From Heliocidaris tuberculata (Eukaryota; Echinodermata; Echinoidea; Camarodonta; Echinometridae), in contig CM046845.1 in NCBI GenBank assembly GCA_025618425.1, positions 34,622,277 to 34,686,276 of the forward strand: a stretch of DNA of 64,000 nucleotides, given 5' to 3'. Of the stretch, positions 33,084-45,000 are shown piece by piece (the stretch's first letter is position 1; every line of letters starts with the position of its first letter). Below the pieces are notes generated by a model. The model saw only the letters and a program-made list of their open reading frames with translations. It had not been told where the DNA came from and did not search any database. A program made the translations under genes and the position numbers.

Positions 33084-36000
33084 CTGGAAAAAATAAACAC
33101 AGTTCATATCACAACTGTCATAATAATAATAATCTATAAACTATGTTTGCACTGCAAGAGCTCCTGATATGCTTATAACTAAAATGAGTACAAATTAAAT
33201 GAATATATGTGCTTTTTAGTTTGAATTGAAAGTATTTACAGTTCGTGAATTCCTGATCTATAACGGTAAGTTATTCCACAGTTTGGGGGCTGCGCATACA
33301 AATGCTTGATCTCCTATTTAAATGTTATTTATGTTTTATATGATGGGGTTTGCAGGAGCAGGGTATCTTGAGAACTATGCAGCTTGTGGGTATGTTTTTG
33401 AGCTTTGAGTTGTAATAGCTCTACAATACCATATATTTAGGGGCTTGACCAATTAGAGCTTGATAGGCGATCAACGGGATTTTAAAAGATATTATTTGTC
33501 AGACTGGTAGCTAGTGCAGATCTCTCAAAACAGAGGTGATCCTTGAGAATTTGGAGCATCCATAAATCAGCCTTCCACTACAGTCGCCCTATTTGAGAGT
33601 CAGGGCACATGTATAACCTGTTACAATAATCTAACTTGCTAGTGATGCATATATGAGCAACTTTTTTCATACTATCATGATCAAAATATTTTCTAATATG
33701 TCTGAGATTATATACCATGTTGTATGATGATTTACAAACATTGGTAATGTGTGACTGTCAAAATACACTCCCAGATTTCTATCACTGATAGATGGTTTTA
33801 TGACAGAAGTTCCAACAGATATTCCATCGAAATTAAGAATTGAGAATTTGGAGCATCCATAAATCAGCCTTCCACTACAGTCGCCCTATTTGAGAGTCAG
33901 GGCACATGTATAACCTGTTACAATAATCTAACTTGCTAGTGATGCATATATGAGCAACTTTTTTCATACTATCATGATCAAAATATTTTCTAATATGTCT
34001 GAGATTATATACCATGTTGTATGATGATTTACAAACACTGGTAATGTGTGACTGTCAAAATACACTCCCAGATTTCTATCACTGATAGATGGTTTTATGA
34101 CAGAAGTTCCAACAGATATTCCATCGAAATTAAGTTTGGATACCTGTTTAGATGTGCCAATGAGCAACAATTCAGTTTTACTATCCTTAAACATGAGTTT
34201 GTTTGGCAGTATCCATTCATATGTATATAACAGACACATGTCTCTATGAGCGAGACACTTTGCTCTTGAGTGTGTACATCATGACTAAATGACAAGTAAA
34301 TCTGTGTGTCATCTGCATAGGGTTAGCAGTGGCATGATATTCTAGGGAACTTATTATGGATGTTTGTATTGAGATTACCTTTTAACAGAGTAAATAACAG
34401 AGGGCCAAACCGAGACCCTTGTGGGACCCCAAAGGTCACTGGAAAAGAAGCAGTGACAGCATCATCAATCTCTTGATCTTTTGATGTCTATCTGTCAAAT
34501 ATGACTCAATCCATCTGAGAGCAACATCATCCATTCCTAACTCACAGTTAACTGCATACACATGACCTCATACATAATAACCTTGTTTTATTTTATCACC
34601 TCAAAATAAGTTTCTTTGGCAACTATTACGGCAAGATTTTAGAAATAATCAGAAATACATGGTCCATGGTCCACAATGCTGAAAAATAAGTCAAACGGTC
34701 AGATGAGTGTGCGTTCTTTAATAAGAGCATTTCTGTTACCCCCACTTGCCATTCACTGACAATTAAAATGGGGTGTGTATTGCCAAGGTGGTTTACTGCA
34801 TCATGTGTGAACAAAGGTCAGGTTTTCTTTTCATTGGGTTTAAGATTTCTGTTCAATCTAAGATTTGGTTTAAGATTTATATTAATTCTAAGAATGGGTA
34901 TAAGATTTCTGTTCAATCTAAGATTTATTTTAAGATTTCTATTCATTCTAAGATAGGATTTGAGATTTCTATTCACTCTAAAATTGGGTTTAAGATTTCT
35001 ATTCATTCTAAGATTGGGTTTAGCATTTCTATTCAATCTAATATTTGGTTTAAGATTCTATTCATTCTAAGATTTGGTTTAAGATTTCTATTCATTCTAA
35101 GATATGGTTTAAGATTTCTATTCACTCTAAGATTGGGTTTAAGATTTCTATTCGTTTTAAGATAGGGTTTGAGATATCTATTCACTTTAAAATTGGGTAT
35201 AAAATTTCCAATCATTCTAAGATTTAGTTTAAGATTTCTATTCATTCTATTCATTCATTCATAATTGAAATAGTGGGGAATTTCATTTCCAAGATTACCA
35301 TCAAAGATGAAAAATACTGCAAAAGTGTTGAAATGTAATTTGCATCTGATAATTTTGCACTGAGGCATAAAGCACCAAAATGCAAAATGGTTAATATGCT
35401 AAAGAATTATGTATTCAGGCCCTCTTTCTTTAAAGGGACATCTATATCGTAATGGCAAGTTGCTCTGGCAGAAAGCAGAAAAATCAGAGAAGCAGATTGT
35501 TAAAAGTTTGAACGAAATCGGACAAGCAATATGAAAGTTGTAATCCCTACACAAATTTGAATTTCAAATTGGCCGAACCGGTAATGTCACTGTGATGTAG
35601 CGGCAGACAACTCTTCCATTTGTTCCAACACACAGAATGACTAAAATGTCAATTTTTCAAAAATTATTACTAAAATATGTATTTTAGTATTGCCCCGAGG
35701 GTAAAGGGGCTTACGAGAAAAAGGAAAATTAATGACGGTGTACTACAAAATCTAGAATTGACCGGGAATATCTCCCAATTGACTGACCCGACTGCCAATT
35801 TGAGATTCACATATAGATTTAGTGATCTCATTTCTTAAACAATGAAAATTTTCTTATTTTTGGTCCGATTTCTTTCAAACTTTCATCATTATGTTTATTT
35901 TTCCCCCCCTGATTTTACACAAATCAACATACTACAAAGTATGGATGCCCTTTAATAGGTGTTGCTGATGTTGAAGAATACAGCTATTGATTGACATCTT

Positions 36001-39000
36001 TATAAATCTTACGATGTCTTTCATAGGTTGTTTCTTAAGGACATATCAGTTTTGTTTTTTTTCAATATGGCCACGAAGATGAAAAAACAGGAAAGTGGAG
36101 TTTTGTCACTTAGTTGTTTTGCATCTGATTATAGTTTATTTTGGCATAATAACATTTATTTGCAGAAGAAGAGTATTTTTTGCTTCATCGGGACATTAAT
36201 GTATATTGTTCATGTTTCTCTTCAATAAGAAGAGAAACATGTTATAAATGTTATAATGATATTTTCTGTGTATAGAAATTTCCAGCAAAAAATAAAATTC
36301 CACACTTTTATAGCAAATTATAAGCTTCCAGATATAACATAAACTTTAGAATGCCAATAATGTGACGGCCATCTTAATGAAATGGAGTGACCCAAAGATT
36401 CTGCCTATATTAACCAGCTTGCATTAAAGCCCAAACTCAAGTTACATGCAAGTAGGCATTTTTACACTTTGACAGCTATTTTGAATTTGACCAACCTCTG
36501 TGAGGGCATTAACCAAATTTAATTGTCTCGAATGGGCCATCGAAGGGGTAATGTGGCCTGCTAAAGTGGGCTTTTTATATAACTTTGATTTCAAAATTGT
36601 TGTCCATACCATTGGAAATTAGAAACAAAGATTTTTAAAAATTTATGTTGCAGATTATTTGGGCCTTTTGGGGCCCTTTTTAGTCATAATGGGCACCAGC
36701 GCCACATCTGTAATTGATTTCAAAGACGTAATGTCAACTGTTCATAATTAGAAGCATTTTACTTATATTCAACAAATCAGTGACGTTATAATATTTTGAT
36801 ACATAGGATGGCCCTTTATTTGAAAAATGGGCACCTAAAGCATTTGTCTGATTTTAGAGGCCAGGAAATATTCCATGATATTTCATATATATCAAACTAG
36901 ATTTTATTACATCAACTCTGGAGGGAAAAGACCCTGAGAGGGTCATTAAAAAAAAAATAAAAATGGGCACAACGGGCCCAGGGTCCGAATTTTAGATGGC
37001 CCCATATCCAGAATTATTCGGCATCAAAAACCCTACATACATGCAAAGTTTCATGCTTTTATGAGAAAGTGCACAATTACTTCACCAATCTGCCGGACTA
37101 GAGGTATACATTACACCTAGGAAGCAGGTAGGCTAGAGCTTCAGAGCTCATTCTATACACTCACACAACAGACATCTTCCATTTGATATTTACCTGGAGA
37201 CTGAGCTGCAAACTCTGGTGTACCTTGGCCAGGAGGTGCAGGGCCTGGAGGGTATCCAAACTGACCCTGAGGCTGGGGATAACCAGCTTGGGATGGACCT
37301 ACAGCCGGTTGTGACTGGTATCCCCCTTGGGGTGGGTAGCCAGGTTGGGGAGGGTAGCCTGGTTGGGGTGGGTACTTGGGTTGGGATGGGTAATTGTGTT
37401 GGGGAGTGTAGCCAGACTGGTAGCCAGGTTGAGCTTGATGAGTAGCTTGTTGAACTAGGTGAGGCAAGGCTGGTACAGTGCCTATAACAATAGGTAGGTC
37501 GATTGTTGCATCAATAGGTGTACCAGAAACATCTGCTTCTATCTGTTACAATGATAAATGAATCTATGTACCATAAATGAAATACACTTCTACTAGAATA
37601 TTGATAATTCACATGGTGTACCATAAAACAATTACATCTACATGTACCTCTGTTCTCACAATTAAAAATCATTTTTAACACACATCTTTAAGCACACATT
37701 CAAATTGCATTGAGTCTCTTGAATAACATCTAACCCTATCCCAAGGTCAATCAGTCATTTACAATGATAGACATGTACATAGATGCATAATTATACTTCC
37801 CGATGTCTTCATATTACAAGTTTATCGATCAAGGGTTAAAGCCTTTGCCAATTTTTTTATGTTTTAAGAATATGGATCAATGAAGATAATCCGAATCTGA
37901 AAAAAGAATATCATGGAAAATTGAATAAGGAGCAAGTACTGTGAAAGCTATATTTTACGAGGGTTTAATTTTTCGTGAATTTTGTGAGTTGATGTTGGGA
38001 CGCGAATTTAACACCACTTGATAACAACAGTACTTATTTGCGTTGCAAAAAAGTGAAGCCAGAGTACAGGCACAAACGTTTCGTTGAGAAAACCCGACCT
38101 CAGATGGCAATAATCGAAGCCTAATTTGTCACATTATCCTATTTGATGGGCTAGCACTTACAAATGTACATAAATTCTATGTCCTTCCCTTCACTCTTTT
38201 AAACAAAAATATAAAAGGTTTCTTATTGATTCGTAATTTGTTTCAAGATGCCGTTGTTTTTTTTTTTTTTCCTGTTTTGTTTTGATTTTTGTTTGTTTGT
38301 ATTGTCTTATATACATGCCTTTTTTGTTTGGGATTAGCCTTTGATAGGCCTATGGCCTTTGTAAATCCCGTACATTTTTATCCTTTTTATTATGCCTGTA
38401 TACTCAACCTATGAATTTATGTATGTATATTCTGTCTTTTTTTTAATGCAAATATGAAAAAAATGAAATGAATTGAATTAAATTTTCAACTTTTTGAAAC
38501 AAGAATCCAACAAAAAATCAAATTAGATTAAAGAATACAAATGTTTTTTACTGGAGATTGAATTGTGGCATGAGATTTTAGCTTTGAGATACAATTAAAG
38601 TGAAATTTTAACCACTTTTTTAATATGTCTAACCAACTTTTTCATGGCAAAGTTTATGTTCAAATTAAATGCAAGACTGTATACTTTAAAATAGCAATTT
38701 AAGCAGACATGGTAAATTTTATGTACATTATTCTTGGTCACTTGGCAGACCACAAAAAACAACAACTTGCGAAAACGTCCGAGGCCTTGCCAATCGCGGC
38801 AATATCTGTACGCAAATATAACAGCTTTTACAGTACCCTACAATACTTTTGTTAAGCATAGCAAGTAGGCAACAACTTCATAGGTTGTCAAAAACTCTTG
38901 AATGTTATTAAAATTGTAAAAACAAGACTTGAATCAAAGAAATAGCTTTTCCTAAAAGCCAAATCAAAACAAAATACAATACTTCCCTAAAGGCACAGAG

Positions 39001-42000
39001 TTCACCATCACACAAGAATAAATACAGATCCACATGTGTAATAAAAAGATTATGAGACATTCCCCAGAGGTGGTGTTGAACCAAATTTATTTTAATGCTA
39101 GAACCAAATGAACAGGAAGATTTATGCCTCTGTATATGAATAACTTTAGTCACTGTTAGAAGAATTAGTTGCACCCTTTTACTGTTTGTAATAAGACTGT
39201 TGAGTAGACAGGTTGGTTACCTAAGTTACTTTCATTTAGTTTGGAGAGGAGTCTTATTTTGAAGCTCTGATTTCTTTACAAGTTCTGGTCTTCAACTTCG
39301 CCAAGTTTCTTAGATCAAAAATTTGCATTTTTTATGGTAATTCTTATGCTTCATTTTCTTAGTTTTTTGCCTATCCCAAAATGAGATAACAGGAAGGGTT
39401 GTAGTGTGATTTTCTGTCTTACAGTAACCAATAAAGTTGTGATAAGTGTTAGAATTTATCAGATGTCTCATAAATCTTCCTTCTTTAAATTAAAGACAGT
39501 TTCATAACATGAGAAGTTACATAATATTGAACACTATTTTTTATGAAAGAAACAATGTAATGGTAACCATACATGGACTGTGTCATGAAATTATATTTGA
39601 AATGTGTATGTTTGTACACTAAGTGGCACAGTAGGGGTTAATTACAATTCTTTTTTTCCACCTCTATGTCTTGTAATCAATAAGAGTAACATATATACTT
39701 ACCTTAACTGTATACATGATTTCAATGTTAGGACAGTTCTCAAATGAATTTGGAGCAATCGGTGGAATAGCCAATGGTCTCCTCTCAAATATCATAGATT
39801 CCTGAGCATTGCAATTTTCAAACATAATCTCACAAATCTTCTTTGTGTTCTTCCGTGTGTGAGTACTTGATCCATGTTTGGCATGGTAAATTGATTTCTG
39901 CAGTAATATAAATCAATAGGAAATAATACATGTAGATCTACTGCTAGCAGCATATAAACACATTCAGCATTACATTTACCTCCTCTTTTCTCAAAAGGTA
40001 CCAATCGCCAAAAAACATTTTACTCTGTATGTTAGAGGTTCCATGCCATTCTACTATATTCCAAATACGAGCTTCGAATATCACTTCTATAAAGAGATAT
40101 TACAAGTTTAATTATACTCCCTATAAGCATAAAAGCGACTCGTGAGTAGACTACTCAACGCACCCGTACACGCTCGCTAAGATAAGGGCTCGCGCGGAAC
40201 CCAACTCGGAGGTTCGGTTCCGCGCGAGCATCTTCATGTTATCCTTTATTTCCTTCATACTCCTAAACTGTTAATAACCTATAGAATTTCAGACAAAATT
40301 CTTTGAGGTTAATTTTATACATCCTAGCGGTATACAAATTCTTTTTTCAGGTGGTTGGTATACTTTAAATTCTAAGTATGGCAAAAACTGGAAAGATGGC
40401 AAACAACCAGTTGTGATTTTACCATTAAAAAAAAAGGGAATTCACTTTTTGTATATAAACATAATATGATAAAACTAGATGAATTCTCAACTGCGTGCAG
40501 TCGAAATTTATGCCTCCGCCCTTGCCAGATCAGAAATATATTGCACATTCATGTTTGTTGATTTGTTTTGAACTGTGCTCAAGTTATTGCAAGAACAGTC
40601 CGTTTACAGGTATATAACATCCTCTGTGACCTTTGAACCATGACCCCCAAATCTCATCAAATCAATGTCACCCAATTATATACATGTGTGCCAAGTTTGA
40701 AGTTTAACCATTAAATCATTCTTGAGTTATTGTGAGAACCATCTATTTCCAGGTATATAATGATCTCTGTGACGTTTCATCTTTGACCTTGTGACCCTTT
40801 GACCTTTGACAATGTGACCCCAAAATCTTATCAGACCATTGTCCCTCCCATATGCATACATGAGCCAAGTTTGAAGTTGATCTGCCCAATGGTTCTTAAG
40901 TTATCATGAGAACGAAAACGGGACGGATGGACGGACGGACGTACAGACAACCCGAAAACATAATGCCTCCGGCACCCACCTTCAGTGGGTGGAGGCATAA
41001 AAAAGGTCTTCTTGATTACCTTATGTTTTCCTCTTGTTTCTTGTTTTCCCCATAAAATCTTTGATTTAAAGGGCGATCCAACCTTGGTAATAAGATGATT
41101 TGTATGAAAGCAGAAAAATAAGAAAAACAGGATGGCGAAAGTTTGAAAGAAATCGGACAAGGACTAAGAAAGTTATGGATGTATGAAAAATGAGATCACT
41201 ACATCTATGCGAATCTCAAATTGGCAATTTGGTCAGTCAATTGTGACATTTTTTTGGACAACTCTCCCATTTGTCGTACACAAAAATATCATTAATCTGC
41301 GGTTTTCTTCGAGGCGCTTTTACCCTCAGGGTTGTACTAAAAATATATTGGAGATAGCATATTGTTATAGGTCTTCATGAACGAAAAGATCCTACTGAGT
41401 AATGCATTTTGACAAAAAGTGACATTTTAGTCATTTTGTGTGTTAGAGCGAATGGGGGAGTTGTCCACAGCTACATCACAGTGACATTACCTATTCGGCC
41501 AATTTGAAATTCCCATAAGCATAGTGATTACAACTTTCAAAAATTCATAACTTTCTTATTGCTTGTCCGATTTCGTTCAAACTTTCACCAATCTGCTTTT
41601 CTGATTTTTCCTCTTTCTTTCAAAGCAACTTGCTATTAAGTTTGGATTTCCCTTTAAAAGAAATCGTTATCAGAATATTTTCTATCCAAATCATGACCAT
41701 GAACTTGCTCTATTTCCTTATTATTTGTACTTTTCTTTAAAATGACTCTCTACTAACCTGAAAGAGAGCAGCCTTGAGGGAGACCAATTCCCTACCACAC
41801 TGATTATTGAGCTCCACTGTAACCAGGATATTCTCTCCAGGTACATAGCCACCTTTATCAATAGATCCTCGAACATTAATTGGTCCAGATTCACAGCATA
41901 AACAACAAACAGTCTTCTCACTGATTCCAACTGGCATTGTCTGAAACAAATAAAATCTTTAATGAAACATCAAATACACTTCTCTTTCTAAAAGTTTTCC

Positions 42001-45000
42001 TATTAACCCACTGAATATTAAAGGGTAATCAAACCTTTCTGATAAGTCGATCGGTGAGAAAGCAGAGAAAAAGAAATAAACAGGATGGTCAAGAAATTGT
42101 ACAAAGAAAAATAGAATTATGAATGTTTGAAAAATGATATCACTAAATCTACGCGAATCACAAACTGACTATTTGGTCACTTGATTGTGATGTATTCCCA
42201 GTAAAAACTCCAGTTTGTTGTTCACTAAAATGTTGTTAATTTCTGTTTTCCTCCTTACCGCCTTTTCACATGGGGAAGTACTCAAAATGTTTAATTGTAG
42301 ATAGCTTATTGGAAATTCTCCCAAAAGAAAAAGATCCTACCAAGCAATACTTTTTGAACAATTGACATTTTGTCATTTTGTGTGTTGGAACAAGTTGGAG
42401 CATTGCCCGCTGCTACATCACAGAGACATTAACAAATAACGATTCAGCCAGTTTAAGATTCCCATGTGTATAGTGATTACAACTTTCAAAAATTCATAGC
42501 TTTCATATTGTTTGTCCAATTTCGCTCAAAATTTCACCAGTCTGCTTCTCTTATATTTATGCTTTCTTCTGGAGTGACTTGCCATTAAGGTCGGATTTTC
42601 CTTTAACTCAGGCTGGAAATGCTTGTTGATGTGTTATATCCGAATCACATTCTTTTCTACAGGTTACTGGGCTCCATACCTGGGAGCAGTCAACAAACTT
42701 ACTTTTCTCTTTTCAAGCACCCATATCAAACAACTAAATCACTTAACCAGCTCTATCTTCTGAAATCAAGTGTACTTGAAAATATGATGCACAAATCTTA
42801 CTCAATTCAATTTTCATTTGAAGTATTAACAAAAATGATAATGAAACTGTTATTGAATACAATACTTTTCCAGTTGTTTGTAAGTGTTGTGATCACAGTG
42901 CCTTACAGTATACTAGTACCCTGCAATATACTGCAATTGATGTACATTCACCATTACAACCCCCCCCCCCCCCCCCCTTGAGCATTTGTTGGTGTTTGTC
43001 TGCTTGCTCAGGATTTTAAATGAAGTGTGTTAAAGTATTTCACTGCTTTCCTTTTTTCTTATGTATTTGCATTGCACAGTTAAGTTTAATTGCAATGTAG
43101 GGAGCTAAGCCTCAAAACTTTACTAGCAGCAGTACAGTACAAACCAGGGGTTCGCGGGTGCGCGCGAACCCCCCATGATTTTGAAATTTTAGAAGTAAAA
43201 TTATTTGCGATGTATTGGTCAGAAATTTGGGGTAAAATGCTCTGAAATAAGGCAAAGATTGCACCAGAGAGCATCTAAAACCCCTGAGCTTCCAGGGCCC
43301 TAAGGCAGGCCCTGGACCCCGGCCGCAAGGGACTTTGCACTTCACACTCATGATGTGTGCTATATCTCTCTACTTAAAGGGTACCAACCACCAAAAAATA
43401 TTTTGCTCTGTATGTTAGAGGTTCCATGTCATTATGATATAGTCAAAATATGGGTTTCAAATATTACCTCTATAAAGAGATAATGCAAGTTTAATTACAC
43501 TCTCTATAAGCGTAACAGCGACTTTTGAGTAGACTACTCGACGCACCCGTACGTGCTCGCCAAGATAAGGGCTCGCGCGGAACCTAACTCAGAGTTCAGT
43601 TCCGCGCGAGTACCTTCATGTTATCATTTATTTCCTTCATACTCCTAAACTGTTGACCCACAGAATGCCAGATAAAGTTCTTTGAGGTTAATTTTATACT
43701 TTCTAGCGGTACACAAATTATTTTTTCAGGTGATTGGTACACTTTAAGGTACGAACCCCCCCTAAAAAAAGCTTGTACGGGCTTGAGCAGTTTCCTTTTT
43801 CTTTAATTGTATTATGAATGAGAAAAAGAATGAATTGAAATGAATTGAACTGCACTGTTGACTCTTGTTTGGGAGCATTGAAGAGGACCGTCGCATTTTC
43901 CCAGTATTATCCAAACACCATCAAATTTGCATCCTACAGGGTACCATTTTATACAACTGGGTTAAGACAAGCAATGTAAGTAAATGCCATGTTGTGCTGC
44001 TGCCCAAATCTTTGCATCTCCAGTCAAGTGTCCAAACCATTTGATTACAACACCTCTACAAGAATAGAAGTACAATATCAGGATTTTCAGTCATATCTTT
44101 CAATCAAATTCTTTAATTTTTAAAATTTACAGATCATCTTACTAATATATTTGGCATCACATTGAGGTCTTTTGTTGTCCAGATACTGAAGAAGCGTTGA
44201 AGTTTATGGTCAAACTTCCATGGTCTATCAATGGTAGCCTTGATATAATACCTCACCCAGCCCCATTTACCTTCAAATGGTGGAGGGAGGCTCTGCGTAG
44301 GTAATTGGAATTGGAAAGGAAAGCGATGGTCTCCCATAGGCAGATTCATCCTACTAGCTGTTTTGTTGTTCTTACCTGTTAACCGAATGACATATTTAAA
44401 AAAAAAATGATAAGAGTTTTAAAGAATAATTTAGCTAAAATGTGACTGTTCTCACAATATGATATAATGTGAAATTTGAAGTTGTTTCTTTTATCTACCT
44501 GTTTTATAGAACTTTTGCAAATATATGAATTTCAAAACACTTGCCCACTGGTGCAATTTATTCATGCCCCTTCAAAAATCAACTCCACCCTGTAAATACA
44601 TACACAATTTAACCTGCAATAGTAGTCAGAGATAATTTGTTGGGGGGGGGGGGGGTGAACTCAGGACTCTGTTAAAAAGCTAACAAAAATTTGTGTTCAA
44701 TATCGAGATTAAAAAGAATATATATAAAACAATTACATATTCATTGTGACATATTAAATATGTAATTTTAGTTTCATGCACTAGCAATGCAGAGGCAGGT
44801 CCAGGACTTGGTAAAAGAGGGGGCACAAATCTCAAAAATTTTCGGACAAGCCAAAACAAGGAAAAGAAAAAAAAAAGGTCATCATGTAAAAAAGGGCGCA
44901 CAATCGTCCAGTTGTAAGCTGTGTAAAGGTATATCACTTTTGTTACAAGGGGGGGGGGGAAGGTTGTAAGTGCCCCCCCCCATCTGCCACTGAGCAAGGT

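Noticed and set aside
34773..35254. Overlapping ORFs on both strands with KISIHSKIGF and RNLKPNLRMN repeats
   Set aside because: Both come from the 30-bp minisatellite, whose unit is a multiple of three; no start context, no domain.
42619..42981. 120-codon ORF ending in polyproline
   Set aside because: Terminates in a C-run, lies in an intron, low complexity at the end and no recognisable domain.
43112..43351. 79-codon ORF on the - strand
   Set aside because: Lies in a dispersed GC-rich repeat that recurs at 53065-53085; no domain.
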